From Azolla pinnata (lineage: Eukaryota; Streptophyta; Polypodiopsida; Salviniales; Salviniaceae): a stretch of DNA of 21,146 nt. Positions 9,850 to 17,059 of this stretch are shown here, piece by piece (within the stretch, counting starts at the first letter, position 1; the number at the start of each line of letters is the position of its first letter). The DNA is taken from assembly GCA_037176905.1 (NCBI GenBank), contig JBBBWG010011001.1, positions 1 through 21,146 on the forward strand, read 5' to 3'. Both the position numbers and the translations under genes were made by a program. The notes beneath the pieces were generated by a model. It had not been told where the DNA came from. It did no database searches and saw only the letters and a program-made list of their open reading frames with translations.

Positions 9850-10062
9850 TGATGATGATGATGAAGACGATGACGATGAAGATGAAGATGAAGATGAAGA
9901 TGGAAGGAAGAATCTCTGAAGCTGCTGCCTCTCCCTCAGAAGGCAGGGATGAGAGTGAGAGTTTTCCCCAGAGAAGATGAAGATGGAAGGAAGAATCTCT
10001 GAAGCTGCCTCTCCCTCAGAAGGCAGGGATGAGAGTGAGAGTTTTCCCCAGAGAAGATGAAG
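9850..10062 (-). repeat. Trinucleotide repeat plus 83/80-bp tandem duplication in the presumed 3' UTR of the EXORDIUM-like gene
   Basis: (GAT/GAA/GAC)n at 9850-9900 runs into a clean tandem duplication. TGGAAGGAAGAATCTCTGAA starts at 9901 and 9984. The copies differ only by one GCT triplet (GCTGCTGCC versus GCTGCC), so they are recent. A minus-strand open frame (10179-9796, 127 codons) covers it, overlapping the stop of the main gene in another frame. Its product is serine-rich low complexity and looks spurious. Confidence 0.85.
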
Positions 10063-10175
10063 CAGAAGCTCTTCTCTCCGAGAAGCTCTGAGCAAAAATG
10101 TCGTAGGCCTGATCTGTCTGTTGCCTTCCTTGGTCACTTGCTTGCTTGCTGAACGAAGAACCTTCATCGCAGAGC

Positions 10176-11372
10176 TCAAGCTACAGCGTTAGGGCCACGG
10201 CAGGCCTTGACGTGGTTGTTCCATAGCCATTGAACAAGGAAACGGCGGCCATTGACGCCATTGACGTTGAAGCTCGCGCCAGACTGGTCCTGAGAGACCA
10301 TACCTGCATATCCACCTCCAGCGCCAGGTCCATACATACCTTCGCAGAGATCAGCGATCTCTGTGGGAGCCATGGGATCTGTACCAGCGAACCAGGCATT
10401 GATCAAGGGATTGGAGGACATCTCTGCGAGCTCGTGCCCGATCACGCTGATCATACCATCTACTCCGATGTTTCCATTGGGAGATTTCAAAGGCTTCACG
10501 CTCTCGGCCATGTAGAACGGAACGGCGAACGGATACGCGCAGGTCTCGGGGCACTGCTCTGCAGAGTTCCCGATCCATGCGTATGGCAAGGTGAATCCGA
10601 CGATGGAGGAGTAGGTGAAGTAGTGGAATCCGCAGGCTGCGCTGCAGAAATCTTGCTGTACCACATCTGGCGAGGTAAGAACCATGTATACTCCTCCCTT
10701 GGGAGCCACCGGCAAGGTTCCATTGAAGGGCCTGAGGGAGCTTCTGATCACCTCCTGCGTCGTCATCCTCGTCAAGATCTTGCCGTGGGAGTACAGATCC
10801 GTCGTCTCCCCGGCGATCTTGAACGATCTGGAGATGTGCGCTCCCGTCTGATCGGTGTAGAGGCTCACCGTGCTCCACCATTCGCTGACGGAGGGAGAAG
10901 GCGGCGGTGCAGAAGAAGGCGACGACGACGACGACGACAACGACGACGATGAGGATGAAGCTATGGAGTTCAAGAAATCTCGGATGATTTGCTGCTGAGC
11001 CGGCTGCCATTTCCCGTACCAGATCAGAAAGACTCTGATCCTGGGAGTGAGCACCGGGCCGTTGTGGTACCTGACGTCGACAGTGGGGGTGACGATCTGG
11101 TAGGCAGCTTTCGCGAAGCGGAAGAAGGTCGAGGAGGAAGACGACGAAGACGACGAAGACGACGAAGACGACGAAGACGACGAAGACGGCGTAGCAGGAA
11201 GCTGGAAGGAAACAGTGGACTCGGAAGCAAGCACAGTCGAAGTGGAAGAAAGGAGGATGGAGAACAGCAAGCAGGAGAAGGAGAGGAAGGAGAAGAAGGA
11301 GCAGGAGGAGGAGGAGCAATGGCGGCTCATTTCAGGAGGAAATGTAGCAGCGGCAGACGACGAAGAAGCCAT
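10176..11372 (-). CDS. EXL: EXORDIUM-like / phosphate-induced protein 1 (PHI-1) family, secreted
   Basis: Single-exon 398-aa protein, as is usual for this apoplastic plant family tied to brassinosteroid- and carbon-dependent cell expansion; the biochemical activity is unknown. A serine-rich start and hydrophobic stretch (about 25-48, ending STVLA) form a signal peptide. Met15 is an alternative start, but the first ATG (11372) has a good context, CTATGGC. The conserved domain covers about 88-395. Landmarks are YHNGPVL, FLIWYGKW, SEWWSTVSLYTD, GGVYMVLTSPDV then FCSAACGFH, WIGNSAEQCPETCAYPF, GVDGMISVIGHELAEMSSNP, EIADLCEGMYG with GAGGGYAG, and QWLWNNHVKAC. Cysteines at 243, 247, 274, 278, 343 and 391 suit a secreted disulfide fold. 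Unusual are two polyserine tracts, residues 63-81 before the domain and about 139-153 inside it. No break is seen, and it converges on the ZIP gene. Confidence 0.95.
   Translation of the reverse strand: MASSSSAAATFPPEMSRHCSSSSCSFFSFLSFSCLLFSILLSSTSTVLASESTVSFQLPATPSSSSSSSSSSSSSSSSSSSTFFRFAKAAYQIVTPTVDVRYHNGPVLTPRIRVFLIWYGKWQPAQQQIIRDFLNSIASSSSSSLSSSSSSPSSAPPPSPSVSEWWSTVSLYTDQTGAHISRSFKIAGETTDLYSHGKILTRMTTQEVIRSSLRPFNGTLPVAPKGGVYMVLTSPDVVQQDFCSAACGFHYFTYSSIVGFTLPYAWIGNSAEQCPETCAYPFAVPFYMAESVKPLKSPNGNIGVDGMISVIGHELAEMSSNPLINAWFAGTDPMAPTEIADLCEGMYGPGAGGGYAGMVSQDQSGASFNVNGVNGRRFLVQWLWNNHVKACRGPNAVA
10914..10958 (-). repeat. Polyserine-encoding triplet repeat inside the EXORDIUM-like domain
   Basis: (GAC)n with GAT/GAG variants on the plus strand encodes serines 139-153 on the minus strand. 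It falls between the KWQPAQQQIIRDFLNSI and SEWWSTVSLYTD blocks, a place where other family members have a short linker. It is a likely length-variable loop. Confidence 0.8.
11130..11186 (-). repeat. Polyserine-encoding 9-bp minisatellite
   Basis: About six copies of GACGACGAA on the plus strand encode Ser63-81, between the signal peptide and the conserved domain. The exact nonamer periodicity points to recent unit expansion and probable length polymorphism. Confidence 0.85.
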
Positions 11373-11422
11373 AGCTGGTTTGGAAAGACAGTCGAAGCCA
11401 CGAACCGTTTCCGTTTGCTGCC

Positions 11423-11549
11423 TGAAGAGGAAGAGGAAGAAGAAGAGGAAGAAGAAGAGGAAGCAGACCTAACCCTAAAACAGCAGGTTCTGTCTGATAG
11501 GAAGCCGAAGAAGAAGAAGACGAAGAAGAAGACGAAGAAGAAGAAGAGC
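11423..11549 (-). repeat. GAA/GAG triplet repeats in the EXORDIUM-like 5' leader
   Basis: Two blocks (11423-11462 and 11503-11549) of (GAA/GAG/GAC)n on the plus strand give a CUU-rich leader in the transcript. Between them, 11468-11480 carries CCTAACCCTAAAA, a telo-box-like word of the kind often found in plant 5' regions. Confidence 0.75.
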
Positions 11550-11610
11550 TTGTTGTGGATATGGCGTCGAGCTCGGAGCTCTGTGTTTTGCAGAGACGGA
11601 GGCGAAGCGG

Positions 11611-11620
11611 CCTTTTATAT
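11611..11620 (-). promoter_or_regulatory. TATA box of the EXORDIUM-like gene
   Basis: The minus strand reads ATATAAAAGG here, about 240 nt upstream of the start codon. Transcription would begin near 11580, giving a 5' leader of about 200 nt. It is the best TATA-like site in the upstream region. Confidence 0.65.
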
Positions 11621-11651
11621 GTAGAGGGCAGACTGAGCGGGGCCGGGGGCC

Positions 11652-11680
11652 CACGTGGCCCTATCCTGGCCGTCCACGTG
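11652..11680 (-). promoter_or_regulatory. Two G-box (CACGTG) elements just upstream of the TATA box
   Basis: CACGTG occurs at 11652-11657 and 11675-11680, about 30-65 bp upstream of the TATA box, in GC-rich flanks (CCACGTGGCC and TCCACGTGGA). G-boxes bind plant bZIP and bHLH factors such as PIF, BZR-related and ABF proteins. Brassinosteroid or light control is known for family members, so this fits, but which factor acts here is inference. Confidence 0.6.
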
Positions 11681-11774
11681 GATGCACGGACCGCCGCATC
11701 GGACGGCCCCCCTCCCTCCCACGTCCCTCTCCCCGCTCTCCCCCCCCCTCCGTCTCGTGAGCTGGCGCCTCTTT

Positions 11775-12000
11775 TACACAAAGCTCCGCCCTTTTTTCTT
11801 TCTTCCTTTTTCCTTTTTTCTTTTTCTCGTTTTTTCCCTTTTTGTTTTTTTATAAATCATCCGGAATTCAATTAAATTAAATTAAACCCCAGAAGCAAAA
11901 AAGAAAGAAAAAAAGCTGTTTTCTTTTTTTTTCCTCTCTCTTTTCGGCCCCCTTTTTTTTTCCGCCTTTTTTTTTCCGCCTTTTTTTCTCGAACTGCTTC
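11775..12000. repeat. Long polypyrimidine (plus-strand) low-complexity region
   Basis: Runs of CTTTTTT, TTTCC and TTTTTTTTTCCGCC on the plus strand, interrupted by an A-rich segment at 11870-11915. It lies upstream of the EXORDIUM-like promoter. The strand bias is the opposite of that in the gene body, where purines are on the plus strand. Confidence 0.7.
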
Positions 12001-12117
12001 CCAATTCACAGCTGGCGATACGTATTTTGCGATTTTATCAATTATTTGGTTATTTAATTTATTTAATTGGGACGCAGCATCCGAGGGGGGGGGGGAAATA
12101 TCGCGAGGGGCCAGCGC

Positions 12118-12214
12118 CACGTGGCTGGCGCGGGCGCGCTGACGTGGCGGGGGCTCCCGCGTCCCCCGGGCTGACGTGGAGGCGAGGGTGCGCCACGTGG
12201 CGCTGACACGTGGC
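12118..12214 (-). promoter_or_regulatory. GC-rich cluster of ACGT elements (G-box/ABRE/C-box)
   Basis: Five ACGT cores lie within 97 bp: CACGTG at 12118-12123, TGACGTGG at 12140-12147 and 12172-12179, CACGTG at 12194-12199 in the 12-bp palindrome CGCCACGTGGCG, and ACACGTGGC (canonical ABRE) at 12206-12214. The segment 12090-12240 is strongly GC-rich within AT-rich surroundings. About 500-600 bp upstream of the EXORDIUM-like TATA box, it could be a distal enhancer-type module. It might instead be part of a transposon or an unrecognised promoter reading rightwards. Confidence 0.5.
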
Positions 12215-12499
12215 AGGGCCGCCTGTGAGCTGGCATCCTGTGTGTGCACATTACATGAAGTCCTCGTATTTATTTGGAACTCTCGATAAATGCAGTATTC
12301 TTTTTGTTTTTATGTATTTATTTTATTTTACTATGCGTGTTAATAAAGGCAATCGTGTTTTTTTTTCCTTTGTGTTTCTTTTTTCTTCTTTTCCCTTTTT
12401 TTATGCGTGTGGAAATTGAATTAGAAGAAGAGGGAAAGAAAATGCCAGCTGTCGCTGTCACACTGCTCATCATTTTGATCGTCCCATACATACTATTTT

Positions 12500-12535
12500 T
12501 ATTGTATTATATACATATATATATATATACATAAG
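12500..12535. repeat. (TA)n microsatellite
   Basis: ATACATATATATATATATAC-type run around 12510-12532. It is simple sequence with no gene signal around it. Confidence 0.8.
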
Positions 12536-12595
12536 TATTATATGTGTGTGCTTTTCTAGGTTAGTAGATATTACTTGCAAAAGTGAAAAACAAAT

Positions 12596-12812
12596 GTGAA
12601 TGTGAATGTGGATGTGAGTGTGGATGTGGATGTGGATGTAGTGAGTGTGGATGTGGATGTGGGTGAAATGAAATGGAATGGAATGAAGAATTCTAATGTC
12701 AATCCACATCCATACATGTTCACCACCGCCATCATCGCCATCACCCGCCATGATCATCATCACCACCGACATCATCACAATCACCATACCATCATCACCA
12801 TCCGATATCGGG
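12596..12812. repeat. (GTGGAT)n followed by complementary-type (CAT/CAC)n microsatellites
   Basis: The first half (12596-12665) is GTGAAT/GTGGAT hexamers. The second (12719-12806) is CATCAC/CACCAC/CATCAT triplets. Because ATCCAC/CATCAC is close to the reverse complement of the first half, the two halves form a loose inverted pair around 12690. The open frames through it are simple-repeat artefacts. Confidence 0.8.
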
Positions 12813-12819
12813 ATCTTTA

Positions 12820-13415
12820 ACTCGATTAGCTTCGCGAGATAAACAAACAGACAGACAGACATAGACGCGCAAACAGATAAGAAGAAAGCGTTGAGCGATT
12901 TGTTCGCGTGTCCGAGAGAACCCCCCGCGTGTTGGTTGTTGCTCTGGGTTCTGTGCTCGATCGGGCACGAAAGCACGGAGAAGCAACCCAAACCAAAGCG
13001 CCAGAGGAAAGACCAAGTGAAGAGAGCCAGAGATGGTGATGGGTGCTGGTGGCGATGATGATGATGTCGCAAGCTGGCTCCAATCGAGCTGATGTGCCAC
13101 ATGCATTCTTGGATCTATATGTATCGATGGATGCATGGGTCGGATGCATGGATGTGTGCATGCATCTGCCTTTGCCAGATGCATAATGAGCTCGAGCTGA
13201 TCGGATCGGATCGGATGGGATCAGATGTACACATGCATCCGTTAGTTAGGCCCGATTTGCTTTCTGTGCCACTGAGCACGCGGCGAAATTTCTCATTGCC
13301 AGAACAAGTGGGCTTCGGGGACAGACAGACAGATAGAGAGACAGAAAGACGTCGATCCATCCATGCATATGAATACATAACATGGACACACACATGGCAC
13401 AGCCTTGTATACACA
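12820..13415. other. Intergenic stretch with (CAGA)n tracts and CATGCATG-rich sequence
   Basis: (ACAG)n tracts lie at 12848-12862 and 13321-13333. 13100-13240 is rich in CATG/GATC words, including GATCGGATCGGATCGGATGG near 13200. A short gene-like patch around 12900-13090 contains ATGGTGATGGGTGC at 13033, followed by only 19 codons. No conserved product is seen. Confidence 0.45.
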
Positions 13416-13418
13416 TTC

Positions 13419-13680
13419 CATGAAAATCAGTATCACTTATGATTAGGCTCATCCACCTGGAGCATGTCATATATGTATATATACATAGGCACCCATGCAT
13501 ATACATACAAACACACACACATACACACATATCAAGCCGTATGAAAGGCGCATGTCAATGCTGCATACAGGCATGAAAACCAGTACCAATTTCAATTTTC
13601 TCTACCGCACTAGAGCACGTCATATACATGCATACATACATACAAACATACATATAGGGAGCCATTGTTGAAAGGACATT
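13419..13680. repeat. Imperfect tandem duplication, period about 153 bp, with (CATA)n/(CA)n tracts
   Basis: CATGAAAATCAGTA at 13419 pairs with CATGAAAACCAGTA at 13572. GAGCATGTCATATATG pairs with GAGCACGTCATATACATG about 153 bp later. Each copy ends in a CATACA/CACACA microsatellite. Confidence 0.65.
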
Positions 13681-13780
13681 GGCGATCTTGCCAAGGATTG
13701 AAGCACATGGCATCCACCCAAAGGTGCCCCTGTTCACGGCTTCCCTGACTCCGACGCAGTTCTCGACACTGCATCCAGAG

Positions 13781-13806
13781 ACAGACAGACAGACAGATAG
13801 ACAGCA
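13781..13806. repeat. (ACAG)n microsatellite
   Basis: AGAGACAGACAGACAGACAG followed by ATAGACAGCAGAG. It is simple sequence. Confidence 0.85.
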
Positions 13807-13964
13807 GAGACCCATATGTCGATTAACCCCATTGCATATGTGGACTCAAAACACTTTGTTCTCACTTCCTCCAACTCTATGGTGTACGGGCTTTCCGAGC
13901 ATTAACCCGGAACTTTTGGGCAGGGAATCAAATCTGGGGCTCTGTGACCGCAAATGTTCCGGCA

Positions 13965-14098
13965 CATACACACATGCATACACACATACACATAGGAGAC
14001 ACCAGACGCCCACCATCATCGTCATCATCACCATCAGCACCATCATCATCACCATCACCACCATCATCATCACCATCAGCACCATCATCGTCATCTCC
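13965..14098. repeat. (CATACA)n then (CAT/CAC)n microsatellites
   Basis: Hexamer-like CACATACACATA (13965-13995) is followed after a short gap by CATCATCACCATCAGCACC-type triplets (14012-14096). The triplet part has an internal period near 36 bp (CACCATCAGCACCATCATC repeats). Confidence 0.85.
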
Positions 14099-14204
14099 TC
14101 TGGCATCAACGTCTCGATCCGCAAGATTTGCTTTTCGAAATTCAATACGCCACATCTACAATGCGCATACATCCATACAGACGTACACGCATACATGATA
14201 CGTA

Positions 14205-14253
14205 CATACGTACGTGTATGCATGCATACATATACATACACACATGAATATGT

Positions 14254-14287
<34 letters not shown>

Positions 14288-14290
14288 CCG
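14205..14290. repeat. (CA)n/(TA)n and CATACGTA microsatellite
   Basis: TACATACGTACGTGTATGCA is followed by (AC)n at 14255-14277 and (AT)n at 14278-14287. It is simple sequence. Confidence 0.85.
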
Positions 14291-14770
14291 TTTGCAATCA
14301 TTGAATGCGATGCCCCGTGTGTGTTTACTGAATCCAATCGCGAGATCGAAACCCGCGTCCGTTACGAATTCATCTGCTCCATCGATGCATCCATCGATCG
14401 ATCCGCCGATCCAACGATCCGACGATCTCGTCCAATTCGGATAGAGCCAATAGAATGAATGAATGAATGAACAAATGAATGGGGTTCGGTAATTGCGTAG
14501 TGAAAACTCGTTGCCTCTTGCAGCACAATCGTCCAACTCATTGAATGAACGCGCAGCTTCATGTCCAAAGGTCTTTCCATTCTACTGTTGGCAAGATTAT
14601 CCTCAATTATTGCTGGCCTTTTTTTTCGCCCTGACATTCATGTTCCTAAGGATATACACATTTAGTGTATATATATATATATATAGAATAGATCGGTTTC
14701 TTTTGTAAATCTTATAACTAATGAAAGAATATATTTCAAAGAAGGAATATTGGCAACAGCCGCCAAATCA
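14290..14770. other. Intergenic stretch with short simple repeats
   Basis: Contains (ATCGATCC)-type words near 14380-14402, (AATG)n at 14453-14470 and (TA)n at 14669-14684. Open frames here are short and unrecognised. Confidence 0.5.
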
Positions 14771-14771
14771 G

Positions 14772-14969
14772 TGTGTGTGTGTGTGTGTTTTGCTAATTGT
14801 TGAATCAGATTTAGCCCCTACAATTCCCTTATTTTAAGAAGCACAATCTGTTTCCGGCGCAATCTTGTAGATATATATATATATATATGTTGCTAATTGT
14901 TGAATCAGATTTAGCCCCTAAAATTCCCTTATTTTAAGGGGATAAATCTGTTTTCGGCGCAATCTTGTA
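14772..14969. repeat. Tandem duplication with exactly 100-bp period, carrying microsatellites and a hairpin
   Basis: TGCTAATTGTTGAATCAGAT starts at 14791 and 14891. Both continue TTAGCCCCTA.AATTCCCTTA and end CGGCGCAATCTTGTA. Unit 1 is preceded by (GT)n at 14772-14788, and the units are separated by (AT)n at 14870-14888. Unit 2 folds into a strong stem (14906-14924 with 14931-14950, six-base loop TCCCTT). The right arm of unit 1 is degraded. Confidence 0.9.
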
Positions 14970-15054
14970 TGTTTTCCGCCAATCCGACATTAGGCCCATA
15001 TTCAAAGTGCATTTCAAATAACATCATTGTATACAAACTCTATTCCATGAGTTT

Positions 15055-15065
15055 GGATTCGAACC
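15055..15065 (-). promoter_or_regulatory. Possible RNA polymerase III B box / tRNA-derived SINE remnant
   Basis: On the minus strand this reads GGTTCGAATCC, a perfect match to the B-box/T-loop consensus GGTTCGANNCC. It is preceded by GAAAGGTCGTG, as in tRNA T-arms. No full cloverleaf closes, and I cannot find a good A box at the expected distance. A decayed tRNA-derived SINE or tRNA fragment is more likely than a working tRNA gene. Confidence 0.3.
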
Positions 15066-15727
15066 CACGACCTTTCGCTTCAGAGCACTTTGGGGCGGTT
15101 GATAGCAATCAAACTTTGTAAAGAAAGCATAGTTAAAACCGCAAAAAGAAGAAGAAGAAGAAGAAAAAAGAATCCAGATGATCAATGATTGGACTCCATT
15201 GAGAATAACAGTGCTTCATGGCTGTAATGTTGAGTCGTATTCTTTTCGGATTGTGTCGGATAGCTGTTGGCCATGCTTTGGCTCAGTGTTATTTTTCGGG
15301 AGCGCGCAAAGAAAGGCTGTAAAGGCACTATATGTATAAAATATAAAGCATGTCCAAATCGTGCTCCCCCGCGCCCCCCGGATCGAGCCTTACAATTAAT
15401 TGAATTATGGAATCCAATGGCACTGTTCATTATCAAGCTTTGTTGGGTGGTGAAGGAACCCACATACCAATCAAATAACCACCACCTCTGGCAAAGAGAA
15501 GAGAAGAGAAGAGAAGAAACCAAAAAAGAGGAATCGAGATCAAGAATTGAAACAAGCGATTGCGATGCTTCTTCTTCCACGGTGCAGTTCGAGATCGACG
15601 GGTCAGATGGCCGATTCATGGTGGTTGGCACTGCATCGCACATATGGGAATAGAGCTTCTGACACGTCTCGTTCACAACCTCTCGTTGCCACGATACAGC
15701 TCAATGACCCACTCTACTCACAACATT

Positions 15728-15739
15728 TGGTATCAGAGC
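15728..15739 (+). mobile_element. Initiator-tRNA-Met primer-binding site of a decayed LTR retrotransposon (Ty1/copia-type)
   Basis: TGGTATCAGAGC is complementary to the 3' end of plant initiator tRNA-Met. It is the usual PBS of many plant LTR retrotransposons, most often Ty1/copia. It sits two bases after CACAACA, a possible LTR 3' end in CA. The upstream 15480-15725 could be LTR sequence but no second LTR copy is visible in the window. Downstream 15785-16045 is open for 86 codons without a recognisable Gag domain. This is an inferred remnant, perhaps truncated. Confidence 0.5.
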
Positions 15740-15784
15740 CCAAGGTTCTCCTCTCGTAACGGATAATCCCACCTTGTTTATCTG

Positions 15785-16340
15785 TTGGAAGGTCACAATC
15801 ATGATCCTCCGATTAAGCTATGGTCCAAATCTAAGATCCATCTTTTGCATAAGTTACAAGTGTTTTCTTTAATCGATTATTTTGTCCTTCTAACCACCAA
15901 AGCCGCAATTCAGAACAAGCCGATGGCTCTTTTAAACCAGGCATCCACTTCAGATTCGAACATTATATGTCTACATAGTTTGAGCTTTAATTTTTTTTTT
16001 GGAAAGAACAAAGAACAAACGCAAGACTACCGAATGACTCTATGAAGCTTTTAAATGGTCGAAATAGCTAGAGTCACCATCCAAATGTATCTTTTGAATT
16101 CGGTGTCTTTCAGATGACATCCTTACTTAACAGCATGTGTAAACATGGTTAGACACCTATTAAGGGAAGGTTTATCAGCTTGTTAGAGATTTATTTGCAT
16201 TCGCGCCGCTTTAGCTTCCATAGGAAACAATTCAACTTGATTCCCACACATCGAAATTTGCAAAGGTTTAGTTTCCCGATCATTGGTTTAAGGGATAAAA
16301 CTTGACGGTGAGCGAGTCTAATCTTTATTGCTTACAAGCA
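15785..16340. other. Unassigned sequence downstream of the PBS
   Basis: The first 260 bases are an open frame on the plus strand, then frames close. It might be eroded leader or gag of the element whose PBS is at 15728, but no motif confirms that. Confidence 0.3.
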
Positions 16341-16347
16341 GCAGATT

Positions 16348-16413
16348 AACATCTTGGCTGGAAATATTCGTAAACCCTAAACCCTAAACATCTTGGCTGG
16401 AAATATTCATAAC
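16348..16413. repeat. Interstitial telomeric repeat flanked by a direct duplication
   Basis: AACATCTTGGCTGGAAATAT begins at 16348 and again at 16387. The 39-bp period includes TAAACCCTAAACCCTAAA (16371-16388), two to three perfect plant telomere units. The duplicated flank (about 23 bp) differs at one base (ATTCGTAA versus ATTCATAA). Confidence 0.85.
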
Positions 16414-16512
16414 TTATGACAATGTGCAATCAAGTCTAAATTCTTTCATTGATCTTCTTGTTTGAAGGCACCCATGAATAAGAAACTGTAACACAAAACT
16501 GTCAACTAATGA

Positions 16513-16548
16513 TGCATACAATGTGCAAAGTTCAAACCATTGTATGCA
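16513..16548. repeat. Perfect 11-bp inverted repeat (hairpin)
   Basis: TGCATACAATG (16513-16523) pairs perfectly with CATTGTATGCA (16538-16548) across a 14-base loop. The following 16538-16600 also shares ATTGTAT.CAAA and CCATGAGTTTG blocks with 15027-15055, hinting at a dispersed repeat family. Confidence 0.7.
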
Positions 16549-16724
16549 AAAGTTCGAATTTAAGAATCAACCCTTATTCTCCATGAGTTTGAAATGTTGT
16601 TTGCTTAATCATTAATTTTAATCGGACAACTTGACAAAGTTCCTTGATGAGAGACTGCCCCATTACAAAGTGGAAGTCAAGTACATGAACTGTCACACAC
16701 AGAAAGGCACACACTTCTCACTTG

Positions 16725-16733
16725 TATAAATAG
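16725..16733 (+). promoter_or_regulatory. TATA-box-like element
   Basis: TATAAATAG in the context CTTGTATAAATAGAAGGCC is a very good plant TATA box. No conserved ORF follows; downstream is CACATA/CATGCA simple sequence. It may come from an LTR or another decayed element promoter. Confidence 0.4.
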
Positions 16734-16859
16734 AAGGCCTTACCTCCACTTCTATATCATGTACAAATATGTTTTTGAGCGCAATATAACATTGATCTTC
16801 ATCTTATCAGTGTGTCACTTGTGTATGCTCTACATGAATCGTCTTATGTAGCAATCACA

Positions 16860-17040
16860 ATGACATGCACTCGCACATACATGCATGCACATATGCCACT
16901 GGCATGCCATGCAATCATACACACACACACGACACATGTATTGAAAGTCAACGACATGAAAGCACACATGCATGCATATGCACACATCCACATACATGCA
17001 AACGCAAATATGTATTCACACACATACACATACATTAAAA
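16860..17040. repeat. CATGCA/CACATA-rich simple-sequence region
   Basis: Dense ACATGCATGCACATATGCC, (CA)n and CACATACATGCAAACGC words. The His/Met-rich open frame across it is a repeat artefact. Confidence 0.75.
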
Positions 17041-17059
17041 AGAATAGAATGTTGTAATA

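Noticed and set aside
9796..10179. 127-codon minus-strand frame overlapping the end of the EXORDIUM-like gene
   Set aside because: It is low-complexity serine-rich translation of (GAT/GAA)n and a non-triplet-period tandem duplication. The main gene already ends with a normal family C-terminus.
10230..10952. 240-codon plus-strand frame opposite the EXORDIUM-like gene
   Set aside because: Antisense shadow of a well-supported coding sequence, with no recognisable domain and an Arg-rich tail from the polyserine repeat.
10351..11319. 322-codon minus-strand frame within the EXORDIUM-like gene
   Set aside because: Shifted-frame shadow. The Leu/Val repeats come from reading the serine triplets out of frame.
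13033..13092. ATGGTGATGGGTGC start with a 19-codon frame in a gene-like GC patch
   Set aside because: Too short, no splice-supported continuation was found, and it lies among simple repeats. It could be a first-exon remnant but cannot be supported.
12470..13102. 210-codon minus-strand frame with HTHIHIHTH-like composition
   Set aside because: Produced by GTGGAT/CATCAC microsatellites; no conserved domain.
13915..13955. Minus-strand T-arm-like string (CCCCAGATTTGATTCCCTG) suggestive of a tRNA or SINE
   Set aside because: It departs from the B-box consensus, and no A box or cloverleaf is seen.
13679..14458. 259-codon plus-strand frame
   Set aside because: Most of it is CA/CAT microsatellite translation. 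The first 60 residues match nothing I recognise.
15055..15130. Functional tRNA gene on the minus strand
   Set aside because: The T-loop matches, but the T-stem does not close and no anticodon or acceptor stem can be paired.
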